The position numbers and the translations under genes are program-made. DNA of 64,000 nucleotides from assembly GCF_004210375.1 (NCBI RefSeq), contig NC_134825.1, positions 72,965,558 to 73,029,557 of the forward strand, in the 5' to 3' direction. Positions 23,711 to 35,812 of this stretch are shown one piece after another. Origin of the DNA: Tachypleus tridentatus. Lineage: Eukaryota > Arthropoda > Merostomata > Xiphosura > Limulidae. The notes under the pieces were generated by a model that was not told the origin of the DNA, ran no database searches, and worked only from the letters and a program-made list of their open reading frames with translations. Numbering within the stretch: the stretch's first letter is position 1; each line of letters starts with the position of its first letter.

Positions 23711-26700
23711 TTACACAGACAAAGTGAGACAATATAAATACACAGAAAGTAAGAGAGACACTTATTAACTGAAAGATATAGATATCAATTAACTTCTGTT
23801 TAACACTGTTTGCTTGCTTTGAAAACAGGTCACATAAAAGTGTGTTTTTGTACTTCATTTACCATGTATTCTTTTCCAGTTACAAACACAAAAAGCTGAG
23901 TTCTACCAACAGCATACACTGATGTTTGTAAAGACAACCTGGATAACAAAAACCTTAGAAAGGTAACTTCTCTCTTTTCTGACAAAACAGCAACTATTTT
24001 CAATGGTGGAGCTGAAAAATCATTAAAAACGTTTTAACTACATGCATTCAAAATACAGATAACCATAAATAATATAAACCATTTTACCTTAAGCACGGTT
24101 TAAATACACTTAAAAATTCTAGAGTTATAAAGTTATAAAGAAAGGGTATAAATCTTACATTAACATATACATTTATTGGTAAAAAATAATTTCATTTTTT
24201 TTTTTTACACATCCTTCATACAGCCACATCATTGTGTGTTTAACCCCTAAATTACTTCTTCAAGAATAACATATTTCTCTCCTGCTCTGAAAACCCAGTA
24301 AAAATATCTGGTTAGACTTTCTCCTACTAACAAGATATCCTGTTGTAACACTTTAGTTGTAGTGCATAACATTCTTCCTTTTTATTTTAAAGGCTGTGCA
24401 ACCAAGTTGTTGTTGGAACTTAAAAATGCCTGACAACTGAATTAATTTATTGAAACAGTTCTGTATTTATAGGTGCAACTATGCTTCACTCTACATATGA
24501 TGTATAATGTCAAGCTATTAAGCTTTAATGGCTTGTTGACAGAGAAATGTTTTTGTTTCAGAATTAAGTAACACGTATTGTTAAATGTAGTTTTGTTTGG
24601 AACACTCAGCTAAAAAAGTTACAATCAACAAATTTTCATCTTTATAATTCAGTCAAAGGTAAAGATAGGAAATGGAAGGAAGAGAAACAGAAGAAAAGGA
24701 GGAACTACACTCCTGAGTTTCTGAGGTCTTCAAGAGAAAGAAAGAATCTGAAAAAAGAAGATAGGTAGGGTGATAGAGAGTATGTGAAAAATCCATGGGA
24801 AACAAATCTGTCGACATTCACAGGCTAAGGAAAGATGGAAATCTGTTTTAAGGAAAACATGAGAAATATGGTTCAAACAGATGCAAAGTAAGGAAAATGG
24901 AGGACTAAATTAACATTCCAGTCCAGAAAGGTAGTTCTCCTGGGAAGGCAATGCATCTGGAAGGAATACCTGAGCATGGTAAGGACAGGCGAAGTAAAAA
25001 CTCTACAGTATTACAAAAATGAAAGGTATGGGATAAAGGCCACCCAATATACAGAAAGCAAGGAAACCACATACTCATAGTTAAAAATCCAGGTGAGAAA
25101 TTTTACTACATGGATCACAGTATGCTGGTCAGTGGAAAATTTCAAGAGATAAACCAACAACAGAATACTTTCCGCTTACATTAGTACACCTCCATGGAAG
25201 ATGGACAGATGGAACCAACTAACAAGGAAGTGACTTGACTTGTGAAACCACATCTTCTCACTGAGGACCTGACAAAAAAAAAAAAGGCATGAAGGGTGGG
25301 ATGTAGGACATGTGACCAAGGTTGATGCAGAAGGTAGGAAGAAATTGGAAGAGAGAAAAGAGGGGATAGTAGCAGGTGCTATAACCATGGAAACTGAGGC
25401 TTTAAGCTTGCCAATAAAGAATAAATGAGAGAAATCACCCAATGAAGTAATCTGATGGGTGGGAGAGAAAAGGAAATGATGCAACACCCAACATATAGTT
25501 AGAAGTTTAAGAACACAGATATAGACAGCACCTTTTTCCACAGACCAATGGTCCAAAGTCTTTGAGTGACTGACCCTTGCCCTCTATCCCTTATAGGATA
25601 TGTCTGTGAAAAGATGGAGACCCAGATGCAGGGGAGAAAACAGCATGCTCACCAACATATGAACCTTGTCAAACCACCAAAGCAGATTGTTTCATGTAGA
25701 AATAGGAAAGTAACTAAGAGTGGGAAGAAAATTCAGAGTAAAGTTCTATCGATCGTGAAGCTCCCAGGGGGTTCAAGTGATGTCATTGATGGCCATATAC
25801 CCAAATGCAATAGAACCAATGGAGCAATAAGTGATTGAGCTAAGAAGACATTATAAATTGAAAATTCCATTGAACAAAGTTATAAATGAGAAGACTGGGA
25901 CTAGAATTAACTGAAAAATACTAATAGAAGAAAAAGGCTGGATGAAAGTAAATTCATCTAAAAAACCTACGAGGAAATAAAGTCAAATAAGAAGCATTAA
26001 AAAACAAAGGATACATCCAAACCAAAGTGCTGCAAAATGAGAAGTGATAGTTGAATAGAGGGTTATTGTTGTTTGGTGTTTTATGGTGCAAAGCAACTAG
26101 ACTATTTATGCTAAACAACCGGTAAAAAATAACAGTAAACATATTATAAAGTGTACAGGGAAATTAAGTTAAAACAAAAACAGTAGCTTAACATCAAATA
26201 AAAACTTAAGTAAAATTAAAAAGGCCAATGGCTCTTAAAAAAATCAAAACATTTGTAAGGTGAACTGTGTCACCACCACAGTTAATTAGAGAGTTGCACA
26301 CATCATGCAAGCATGTAATTCTCTGGTTGGTAAGAAGGTGATACATAATGATTTGAAAAAGACATATGTTTTAATATTGCAATTCTAACAGGGTAGATGG
26401 GGCATATGGAGAGTAGCATGGAACTAGAACAGCTAATCTTGTGAGAAAAGGTAAATACCATATTGGAAAACAGTATGCATACTTGAATCTGCAATACATG
26501 TGAACCATATTTTACTTAAAAGTACAAAATTATCACATCATTTTAATTCTAATTGGTTCTTGACTGAATATTTAGTTTTTTGTTAGAGTTTCACATTTTA
26601 AAACCCTTTGGGCATAACGGGCTCATTATAAAATACACAAGTTTACATACACATTTGCACATGTTAAGCATCTACCCTATAACTTTTGGCACCATAGGTA

Positions 26701-29700
26701 TACTTTCACAAGATTTGGCAGACTTTTACTGAAGACTTGTTTGTGAAAATAATAAGTTTGTTTAGTTGTTAGTCTGAGTGCAAAGTGATTTCATATTGTG
26801 ATTAAAAAAACCTATTCTTTATCCCAAAAACCTCAAATATTATTTGTGTAATCTCTAGAACCTCCTATACACACTTTAAATATTTGATTTCTGTAAGACT
26901 TTATATTTTATGTCATTTTCTATACCTTATGTGGAGTTTGTCAACAGACCAACTTCATAATCAATCATCATAAGAAAATTAGGAAATAAATATATTTTTT
27001 TTGTCATGCTACAATGACAAGATATTATAACATGAAAATATAAATGTTCAGTCTAAGTAGTTTAAGTCTCATAACATTATATAATTATACATATGTTTTT
27101 TTATTATTTTTATTTTATTGACCTTCTAGTCATGCCTAGCTTGCATTATATAACTTGCATTGACATGGTGCATGTGCACTTACATTACCGTAGCCAATAA
27201 TATAAAACTGGCCCGGTTTTTGGTCATGTTTTAGTGGACTAGTATTTTGTAATGTATAGTAACATTTAAATGATTATGCATTATATATGTATATAGATTA
27301 TTACTATTTAGAAAGAAGTTATGAAACTTATATTTCTTAAAATACAGAACAATAAATAAAGAAGTAAAGCAAAGAATTCTCTCTTCTGGCTACGACCTCT
27401 GAATACAGTTGCAGTTGGATGTAAGTTGCTAAGTCTATTAAAATTTTGCACATGGAAGATATCAATTTTTTTTTAGGTTTCGTATATATATAGCTGAATA
27501 AAAAAAATAATAAATAACTACACTGCTTAGTAACTAAGCTGTATTTAGGTCTAAAATAGTATGAAACTTTGAGTAAACTAAAGAAGCAACCTACCACCTT
27601 GAAATCTTAGATCAAAACAATATGGTAGCCTTTTCAGAGATTAAAGTGGCTGAGAAAACTAGCAGGCTGTTGATTGGTTATTCACATCATATATTGTAGT
27701 AAGTGTGTATAAGGGACCATTTCTAGAAATGGAAAGAGGTGAAAAAAGCCACTGTATTTGATTCAGTACATACACCATATCTCATCAAAATAAAAAGATA
27801 CGAGGTTCATATTTTACTTGATGACATGTCAATATTGGTCATTTTAGTTTTTAATTTGTATGAAACTACAGACTTAGTATTTTGTTATCACAAACATCTA
27901 ATTTCAACCAGTGCTACATTCAACATACTACATGATTTACTAAAATCTAAATTTTGGTTGTTTTTTTTAACATTTACTTCTAAATTAAGAAATTAACTCA
28001 TAAGTAATATTAAAGTTTGAATTATAATCTACAATTTGATTCCAAACTTACTGACATAAATTTATAAAATAGCAGTTCAATAAAACTTTGAATGCAAATC
28101 ATCAAATGAGATGACATGCCCTTTAACCAGTAACCCATAGCAAAAGGGTTGAATGGCTTTCCAATAAAATTTGTCTTTTTCATATATGTAGTAGCTTAAC
28201 TAACCTGATAGCTTAAAAATTATATCTTTTACTTAAATTACATAGAATTCTATGCATTGAATAATTCTTCTGTACGAGTGTATAAAGTTATATATAAAGA
28301 ATGATTTATAAAGCAACATACATTCTTTCCACTCACGGTGCTGCACTCCCTTTAGTAACTGATCAACAGTATTATCTCCTGTGTGCATATCACGAGCTGT
28401 AAGTTTTGGAAGATTCAGAATGTCTTCTTTAACAATCTCTAACTGTGAAGGATACTGTTCTTTTAGATCCTGAATAAAATAAAACTCTGATATTTCTTTT
28501 TGTTGTATGATAGTACATGTTTTTTTTAGTTCATTCATAGATATTTCCAAGTTTATATAGCATTGCTAACACTGTGTAAAGTATTTATAAAAGATCAGTC
28601 ATAAAGCTTCTTCACAGAGCTTAGAACTACATAATTATCATTAAAAGTTCCTAACACATAATCTGAAATAATTTATAGAGCTTACACAAAATCATCAGTA
28701 TTAATAAAACAGTAACTTCTTCCATGAATGTTAACATATTAATAAGCTGTCTTCTCTAGTGTTTCTTTGTAATGGATGGACTAAAAACTCCTCTGTGCAT
28801 CACTTTTATGTCCATAGGCAGTTTCAGTTTTCATAACTTCCAAAAAACATTCCTCTTAAAAAGCAGAACAGAGCTTTTTTTTTAAAGAGGTAGCTAACTT
28901 ACACTTGGACATGATATTGTCAAAATGGTAGGCCTATGTTTTCAACACACAACCAAATGCCAACTGAATAATTTGTGAGAGGCCTGTTATTTGTGACGCA
29001 CAGCACTATCAGAATGCTGTACAACCATGCAGGATCACAACTGAGAAAAAAATATTGTGAGTAAAGCAAGAGTTTCCTATAGTAAAATGATGCTAACTAT
29101 CCGACAAAATCTTAAACTTTCTTTAGTGATTTTGCAAAGCATCTTTATCAGACTTTCAGAATTTTTCTTTTGCTGATAAAAGACAACCAGGCCTATAATT
29201 ACTAGGACAATTGTTATCACCTTCTATGAAAGAAGTAACATTAGCTAACTTTCAATTCTTTAGCACATGTCCATTATTCGAATACTTTAAAAAAAGAGTA
29301 GCAAATGGCCCACATATACAATCCTTAACCTCCTTCAAACCAATTTGCCCAGAAAATTTGTCATTCTCTAAACTTTTCTATGCTCAGAATTAATAAGATC
29401 ATCTTGTTTGATCTATTTTTCATCTAGCAACTATTCAAGGTACCAAAGGAAGAACAACAGTACTCAAAAATGTCAACAAAGACTGTGATAATGTTAAAAG
29501 TTAAACTATTTATGTGAATCATCTCATTACAATAGCCTTTTTACTTTGTGTATGAACAACGATCATTCACACCTGCACAACCAAATTATATAAGACAGTA
29601 CCTTATCTTGATTTTGATCATATAAGTTGGGGTGACTCTCAAAGTGAGTTCATAAGTTAACACTTCAAGGTCATAAGTAAAAAAAAACAGCTAAATATTA

Positions 29701-32700
29701 GAAGAAATGACATCATTAACTAGATCACAGAGAGCTTTCCAGCAATTCTTCAATATTTTTAAAAGCAGCATAAAAGTATAAAATATTATTGGTACCTTTA
29801 TGTGATCAGTCTTATATGAAAGTCATCATGAGTCAAATATTTGGTGACCTCTCACATCAAATTTATTTGACCTAGGGATGCAAAACTTGGCAAAACCTTA
29901 CTTCTGTATGATAAAAATATACTTGCCAAACAGCATCAAAGCCCATGAACCTTCAGTTTTAAGGGTGATTTACCTGACATAAACTGACTGAAGTTTTTAA
30001 TTCATCTATCATCAACAGACACAAGGCAAACATAAGACCAATGTAGTAATTTCAACTTAATAACTTCAACAGTAGTGAAACATTAAATACTACACTTTGT
30101 GACTTTAACTTACATAAAAATTATTCATCAATACTCATCATGAAGGATTTTGTCCACAAAAAATAAACCCTTGTGCATGAGTATTATTAGAAACATATTG
30201 TAAATAGGAATATAAAAGAGAGAATTTATTCTTCTTTATCGCAAACTAAACATGCTTTAGAATTACTTTTAAAATAGTGATATCACAGTTACAAAAGTAG
30301 TTTCATGTGACAGCTTTCATAAACTTTTTTTAAAAAATAAACACTGATGTTGAATGCCACTTCCATTAAATGAACCAGATTTTAACATTTAGTAAGTTCT
30401 TATGAATATGAATTTTTATCACTGCAGAGACACAGCAGTCTGAATATTATTATAAGTTTACAAATACTACTATTGATTAGTGTGAACAAAATTGAGCTTT
30501 TAATATTTATAGTAATACACATATATACATATTATACTTAAAAACAATTTGTCATTTTTCATATCAAGTCTTAAAACTATAAGAAATCCTATACATGAAG
30601 AATTATAATTTTCCAAAAAAATTGTGTACAAATCTTTGAACCACTCACTTCCAAATGACTTAGAGAGTCTGTTCTTTTCTCAAATACTCTTAGATGAGGA
30701 ACTCCAGCTTTCAGAAGACCTTTTGTTAACAAACACAGACCTAAAGGTTTCATATAGAAGGGAGTATTGATTATTGAAACTGATTACCAAGAAATCCTAC
30801 AAATATTACAATATCTACACAAAAATGTTAAGTACTAAAGATGGAATAAATATTTTTTCCCTTTAGATATTTCTCTATCTCCTTAAATCCAATCCCACTC
30901 AATATTCTGTTATCTGCTGAAATCTGATCTAACTGGATATTGACTTTGTCATGAATTAAAAGCCTTCCCACAAATAATTACTTCACAATATACAGGCATG
31001 ATACTATTTGCACATTTATAACACACTAGGTAATGTATCACCTAGCCCACTTATGCTTTCCACTAGCTTTTAAACATTGTGGCATTTGCCTTCAAGTCAT
31101 AATACAGATAGGTTATCATGGTAGTAACAGCAACAAAATTGGCAAGTTCAATCCAAACAAAAGTATGAATGGGAAATCTTCTAAATGTCTCATTCAATTA
31201 CAAGGACTACAGTGGATACTCACTCATGAAAAACTGTACATCCTTATTAAGTTTTCATAAACCAATTACAAAGTAACTAGTTTAATACTGCACTATAATG
31301 ACGTGGTAGCACAGGCACACAATACATTTTCAATGTGTGTGACCACATCTGCTAACTGATCTGAAATATTCAAATACATTCAGAGATCAGTACATGAAGA
31401 CCTGAAATTTATATTCAATCAGAACTACTAATTATTTCATCCATATTGAGTACAAGCCAAAGGAATTACAGATATCAGAAGGGCTTTTGTCAATGAACAT
31501 GGATCTAAAAGCCTTGAATATAAGGAAGTATCTACTTAATTTATTATCAGGTACACTATGCTACTATACGTTAAAACATAAATGATTTTTGGCATAATTA
31601 AAGACAAAATCTCTAATGGTTGTTTCACCTAACTAGTTTTGTTAATACAGTTACCGTCATCAGACAGTAAGATAAAAGAACCCAAATCTAAAACATGTAA
31701 AACTCAAATTTGGTTCCAGTTAAGATAGTGTTGCATTGTTCTTTGGAATAGTTTCCTATTCTGATGTGATAACAGCTACAAACTTGCACAAGTTTAAGAG
31801 GATATTAAGTGAATATTTTAGTAATTAGAATTAAATACACAAAATGAAATTTATAAAATATGTAGCTTAGAATAATGTAGTATACAATGGAAAAGTCTAG
31901 ACAAACCTAATGGCCTCATGTTATCTCTTGAATATGAAATAAAACAAAAACAGTAGAAAGTAAGGCACAGTTAGCCAACTTGTAGCATACAATACAAATA
32001 CTTAAGATATAGTTGTGTGACACATCACACAAATTTTATTTGGGATTTATAAACATACAAAAAATGTTATGAAAATGTATGGCATTAAACCTGTGACAAT
32101 ACTTGAAGCCAGCAGCTAATGTTTATGTGTTCTGTAAGTAAGGCACACTGTTGCTACTTTCACTCACTGTATTACATATAAGGTTTGAATCTAGGTAATA
32201 AAAGCAAGGGTTAAAAGAAAATAAATTCTGGGAAACAGTATCAATAGTTATCAATTCAGAACAGGGTTTATACATGTATGTAATTATGCAAAAGCAGAAT
32301 ACCATTTTTATACCATTCCTAATATATCTAGTCACATGTGGGTACTCAGTTAATTTAGATTATTTAATTTTTCCCTCCAAAACAATGAACATAAACTACA
32401 AAATTATTACACATACCCACAGAAGCCATGATTTTTTAAAAATACTATCTTATCTGTTTGTGTAATTTCTTTGACTTGCAGAGTTTACACATGTATGTAA
32501 TGATAACAAGTAAAATTTTGTATTAACTTCATAGCCTAAATTTTCTATTCTGGCCAAATTTTGTTGACAAAGTATGCATTATAGCCCAAAATATCATAAA
32601 AACAGTGAGGGTACCCAACTGATGAAACAATGCATTCTAATATTCATATGTAAGAACATGAGTGTATTTAATTAGCCTTATTCATTATCAGGTTAATTTT

Positions 32701-34189
32701 TAGTTTTGTGGTAGGTAAATAGCTTACACTAATTGGAAATTAATATTATCTATTTCATTTAATTTATAATGCCTGTTACCATGAGTGATTGTGCCTCCCC
32801 CCTCTTTCCAGTGGACTTAGATTTGTAGTGCTCTGACAGGGCGAGTGGAAATCTAATCAAAATTCAGAACCTAATAATGGCACATTTTCTACAAACACAA
32901 CTATGCCTGATGAAAGTACTTAAAAATAGTAATTAAAATAAATACAATTATACTCCATTAAGGCAAAATATTATAACATTATCCATAGCAAATCAAGTTC
33001 TTGAACCCAAAACATATTTCAATTAATATTAAGGGTGGTATTATAATTTTGTTTTACATATCTATTATTATGTCCATTGACATCAAATGGAACTATAAAA
33101 ATGAGCCTAAATTCCACTATTTTTGATAGAATTAAAAATTATTCATATATTAATAATAAAAATTAGAAAATGAATTTGTTTTCAGATTCATACCTGGAGA
33201 TGCTTCAAAGACACAAGTTTCATCACCGAGAAACTGCGATATTAACTGATGTGTCAAAATATCTGAAAGACAAGTTTACAGTTAGTTTAGACTTTAGAGT
33301 ATAACACATTCATCCTAGATATAAAAATAGATGCTGTATTACTTGTTAAAATTATGAAGAACTAATGTAAGAAAACTAAAAAAGCTGTAAATAGCCAGTT
33401 TATAATTTCTTCATTTAATATTTATTAAAAAAATATTTAAAAGAAGAACATATAACATGTATACTGTATGCTACAGAATAAATTGTAATGCAGAAAATAT
33501 TTTAAAAACACTAGGATATGAGAATTTAATGAACCTCTTTAACACACTGAACAATAAGTTATCTTGTCTCATATGGGTACTCTATTAATTTATATTCTTT
33601 AAATTTCCCTCTGAAACAATGAATGAAAGCTGCAAGATTATCAGACATATCTACAGAAGCCATATTTATTCTCAAATAATCCTTATCATTCTGCTTCATT
33701 TACAACTTAACTCTACAACATACTATTAACACAATCAAATATATCCTATATTCTGTTTATCCATACTTCATCACAATACTCTTTGTTTCTTGTATTAAAC
33801 TTACAAATAAAAAATAATAGATTACCTGCAATTTGGGTGCTAGCTATGTACAAATTATCAGGAAATCGGGTACTTTTTATCCAACGGCCAGTAAGTCCTT
33901 GATGCTGTATAACTTCAGCAACATCAGGAGGTATGGTCATCAAATCTATATTCTCTTCAGATTTTTTTTGCACATTCCTTTTCTTTTTTACCACAGGTTC
34001 TTCTGTTTTTGTTTCAAATCCATGTATAACTGAATTAGGGGAAGACCACTTTATTCTGTTTAATCGTTTTGAAGATGCAAAAGGTTGAATAGCAAAGTTT
34101 CTTTTGGATATTTTATCAAAAAGGCGTTGAAACAGATGCATGTACTTCAAGATGGAATAAGTTGGATGAAGAAATTTCATTGTTATCAT
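14551..34189 (-). CDS. TFB2M: Mitochondrial transcription factor B2 / dimethyladenosine transferase 2-like, complete 9-exon gene
   Basis: Nine exons (34189-33826, 33262-33194, 30740-30649, 28469-28322, 24011-23863, 21977-21885, 19595-19539, 17150-16996, 14755-14551) join in phase with GT/AG borders into 1332 nt, 443 residues. The family acts in mitochondria: TFB2M melts promoters with the mitochondrial RNA polymerase and derives from KsgA/Dim1 rRNA adenine dimethylases. Visible hallmarks are a basic, acid-poor N-terminus fit for a targeting peptide (MITMKFLHPTYSILKYMHLF), the methylase motif I region (VFEASPG then LCLLTKG, ~138-150), the PPLKIVAV segment (~226), GKEYMYMTASAGDN (~270-283), LTPRANLFETV (~338) and the family-typical end KFGDLTPTEIL ... 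SWQEYEDSPFKAAV. A TAA lies in frame just before ATG 34187-34189; a second ATG is at 34178-34180. Motif I is degenerate. Confidence 0.93.
15020..15400. mobile_element. 381-bp palindromic foldback element
   Basis: The left arm (about 15020-15186) and right arm (about 15236-15400) are inverted copies over ~165 bp with ~80% visible identity. Outer ends are CTAGTCCCTTAGGGATTT against CTAGTCTCTTGGGGATTT; the inner block AGAACTCTTCAGGCTA is shared exactly. The spacer is about 50 bp. There is no coding capacity. This is a MITE or foldback element in the last TFB2M intron. I could not identify a target duplication. Confidence 0.8.
15406..15663 (+). mobile_element. piggyBac-type MITE flanked by TTAA
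   Basis: 258 bp between TTAA at 15402-15405 and TTAA at 15664-15667, with ends CCTGTT ... AACAGG. Inside, an ATG at about 15563 starts MASRKMLQNDEELELYF then a stop, which resembles the first residues of piggyBac transposases. So it looks like an internal-deletion derivative of a piggyBac element. It starts two bases after the palindrome at 15020-15400. Confidence 0.65.
16996..17150 (-). CDS. TFB2M: TFB2M exon 8
   Basis: Acceptor CCCACCAG and donor TTAGA|GTAAGC. It encodes LYLMKLTPRANLFETV and LPDLFFFVKQHLMKRNS. Confidence 0.93.
18361..18436 (+). repeat. Perfect 38-bp tandem duplication
   Basis: Two head-to-tail copies (TTATATTTCCTAACC ... CATATCAC) in TFB2M intron 7, identical and therefore recent or an assembly artefact. 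Confidence 0.95.
19539..19595 (-). CDS. TFB2M: TFB2M exon 7 (57 bp)
   Basis: A 19-codon exon, acceptor TTCTTAAAG and donor AAG|GTATAA. It encodes IPRNYFLPPFKRQAKSCKK. IPR-x-x-FLP is the conserved element that identifies it, and both phases match the neighbours. Confidence 0.9.
20041..20085 (+). repeat. (ATAC)n microsatellite
   Basis: Tetranucleotide run in a TFB2M intron. Confidence 0.97.
20110..20455 (+). mobile_element. Dispersed DNA-transposon-like repeat (ATTACCTCC ... CTACTGAGTGCC type)
   Basis: Begins CATTATTACCTCCACC, contains TGTTTGTTAGCAAGATTATTC, ATGCATTTGGACAAA and AAGGTCAAGGTCAC, and ends GAGATGTGTGCTCTACTGAGTGCC. From memory, this order of blocks marks a non-autonomous repeat found across many arthropods, molluscs and fishes. 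Non-coding. Confidence 0.5.
21885..21977 (-). CDS. TFB2M: TFB2M exon 6
   Basis: Acceptor TTAACAG and donor AAAAAA|GTATGT. It encodes YMTASAGDNYMKYRSSTVLY and FFDIELLKK, in phase 0 at both ends. Confidence 0.93.
22827..23131 (-). repeat. SINE-A copy with perfect 16-bp target duplication
   Basis: The SINE occupies 22843-23115 in TFB2M intron 5, same strand as the gene. CTCATATAGTAGTGGA stands on both sides (22827-22842 and 23116-23131). This defines the element's ends and shows L1-type target-primed insertion. Confidence 0.95.
23676..23706 (+). repeat. (GT)n microsatellite
   Basis: Dinucleotide run about 160 bp from TFB2M exon 5, on its 3' side. Confidence 0.97.
23863..24011 (-). CDS. TFB2M: TFB2M exon 5
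   Basis: Acceptor TTTTTCAG and donor ATG|GTAAAT. It encodes PPLKIVAVLSEKREVTFLRF through LFVFVTGKEYM. Confidence 0.93.
24650..25860. other. Purine-rich block in TFB2M intron 4
   Basis: About 1.2 kb whose + strand is rich in A and G (GGAAGGAAGAGAAACAGAAG and similar), unlike the surrounding AT-rich, strand-balanced intron. It also has higher GC. Open frames (25176-25556 -, 25566-25838 +) have no motif I recognise. Probably an old retroposed sequence or a LINE 3' region. Confidence 0.4.
26055..26490. repeat. Probable interspersed repeat
   Basis: Starts TTGTTGTTTGGTGTTTTATGG, then GCAAAGCAACTAGACTATTTA, and continues through TCACCACCACAGTTAATTAG. It looks like an arthropod retroposon fragment, but I cannot place it in a family and see no second copy in the window. 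Confidence 0.35.
28322..28469 (-). CDS. TFB2M: TFB2M exon 4
   Basis: Acceptor TTATTCAG and donor GAAT|GTATGT. It encodes DLKEQYPSQLEIVKEDILNL and a variable polar stretch ending HREWKE. Confidence 0.93.
29095..29400 (-). pseudogene. LINE reverse-transcriptase fragment in TFB2M intron 3
   Basis: On the - strand one frame reads GHVLKN, stop, KLANVTSFIEGDNN, CPSNYRPGCLLS. This matches the RT entry region (G-x-V-P-x-x-WK-x-A-N-V ... NYRPISL) of CR1/Jockey-class LINEs. The expected tryptophan codon is TGA. Short, isolated and dead. Confidence 0.65.
30649..30740 (-). CDS. TFB2M: TFB2M exon 3
   Basis: Acceptor CCTTTAG and donor GAA|GTGAGT. It completes motif I as G-L-C-L-L-T-K-G and encodes AGVPHLRVFEKRTDSL, the beta2 region. 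Confidence 0.93.
32325..33670. repeat. Diverged ~100-bp direct repeat pair
   Basis: 32335-32435 (GGGTACTCAGTTAATTTAGATT ... CACAGAAGCCAT) recurs at 33576-33665 (GGGTACTCTATTAATTTATATT ... TACAGAAGCCAT). The intervening sequence is unrelated; the second copy lies in TFB2M intron 1-side sequence downstream of exon 1. Confidence 0.6.
33194..33262 (-). CDS. TFB2M: TFB2M exon 2
   Basis: Acceptor TTTCAG and donor CCAG|GTATGA. It encodes ILTHQLISQFLGDETCVFEASP, leading into the SAM-binding motif I position. Confidence 0.93.
33826..34189 (-). CDS. TFB2M: TFB2M exon 1
   Basis: Start codon at 34187-34189; donor GCAG|GTAATC. It encodes 121 residues: a presumed mitochondrial presequence, a lysine-rich linker (VKKKRNVQKK) and the start of the conserved domain (GRWIKSTRFPDNLYIAS). 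Confidence 0.9.
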
Positions 34190-35451
34190 TCTTTATTAAT
34201 TTGGTAGATCAACAAAACACGTAATTATTTGTATTTTCAACTTAGAAAATTGTTAACACTAATTTCTTGCAAAAATTAATTTATATATATTTTAATGTTG
34301 TATTTATTATATCTTAATACCAACAAGTACTATTTCACCCAATCACGTTACACTCGTTATTATAAGTGTACTAAAAAAATTATAAACTTCAGTATATTCA
34401 CATATTTAATAAAACGCAAAAAAGCCGAAAATAATATCGAATATATATAAACAAGGATCAGCTGTATATCATTTGTAGGTCTAGACTGTAAAACTTATAA
34501 TAAGTAACTGACAATTTGACACAAGTTCAATTGATTTACGAATTCTACCTGTATTGAAGGCTTAGGCCTATCCTAAATTCAAAACCAGGAAAGTTCAATA
34601 ACTTATACGGTTCCAGTTGTTGTTTTCAAATTTATATTCATAAATCAAATGCACAAGTGAAACTTTGCATGAATTTCTGTTCAAAGTTTATCATGATGTA
34701 AAGTAAAAAAAAGAAAAGAAATGCGATTAATTAATATGTTTATCTTTACACAGCTCCAACTTCCAGTTTCACAAAGTAACTACACTTTCAAATTTATGTT
34801 GCACAACACACTTATTTCATATTAACAATAAATTTACTGCTAGGTAAAAACTAATAAATATTTCAGTCACGCTACGTTGAAAACGAGATTCATTCCGAAA
34901 AATGAACATAATTTCATAAATCCAATTAATGGTATCTGCTATTATTGTTAATATTATTAAACCTATGCCATGTTAACATTCTGCTATTCACAGATTCACG
35001 TTACTAGGAAGATGCGTTACGCTTTATTAACATCAACAACCCTCATGCTCTGCACTAGAATCAAATGAAGCAATAAAGTCGCATAATACCAAATATTGTT
35101 AAACCTTCATTCATAGTAATGAACAAACTCTTGTGGGTGCGCTGAATTTTTTTAAAAAGCTGGATTAAAGCAAACAAGATAAAACATTCGCCAATTAAAA
35201 ATAGAAGTTTATTGAGGAATACAGAAGCAACTGTTGAAGCCACCCATTTATTTTGTTTCCACTAAGAGGGGGGGGGACGCTTATAGAAAAGATAGAGGAT
35301 AAGAAGTAAAGAAAAAAAACAAATATCATGCAGCTTGGAACTCGGAAACGTATTGTAATAACGCTGTTTTTTCCTTGGTAGGTTCTTTCAAGTTATCTGA
35401 ATAAACTAATTCAGTCTTAGGTAAAAATGAAGATTTTGTTTGTTGTAAAGA
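34190..35451. other. 5' flank of TFB2M
   Basis: AT-rich upstream region, presumably holding the TFB2M promoter. I see no TATA-like site I would defend. A C-run (G-run on +) lies at about 35267-35276. No divergent gene is recognised. Confidence 0.4.
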
Positions 35452-35572
35452 ACAAAGCTATATAATAAACTATCTGTGCAGAATACTTTACTCTGCCTGA
35501 CAGGGGTATCGAAACCCGATTTTTAGCATTATAAGCCATCTATCTTACTGCTAAGCTTCAAAGGAAAGTGAC
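35452..35572 (-). repeat. SINE-B copy, diverged
   Basis: On the - strand: decayed head, GGGTTTCGATACCCC B box, then CTGCACAGATAGTTTATTATATAGC and a TTTGTTC tail. Confidence 0.7.
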
Positions 35573-35778
35573 CACGGATTCCTCATGACAAGAATAAATT
35601 ACTTCATTTCTTTTTACAAAGTTTTTACAAGCTTTGGTACTAAAGTCTTAAATCGCAAAGTGAAAAAAATAAAAAATGAAAGTGTTATCTAGCACCTATG
35701 AGATAATACCACAGTAATGACACATTCCTTTGATGTTACTATTCGACAGTGTGTGACACCTGCCATTCTATATGTGAG

Positions 35779-35812
35779 ACCCAGCATGGCCAGATGGTTA
35801 GAACCCTTGATT
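35779..35812 (+). repeat. SINE-A head fragment
   Basis: GACCCAGCATGGCCAGATGG followed by unrelated sequence; only the A-box half is present. Confidence 0.6.

Noticed and set aside
25176..25556. 126-codon frame on the - strand
   Set aside because: Its length follows from the purine-rich + strand, which removes stops on the complement. No domain, start context or splice support.
35061..35265. Hydrophobic frame on the - strand with a C-rich acceptor-like site
   Set aside because: No ATG after the in-frame stop and no partner exons. It could be an exon only by assumption.
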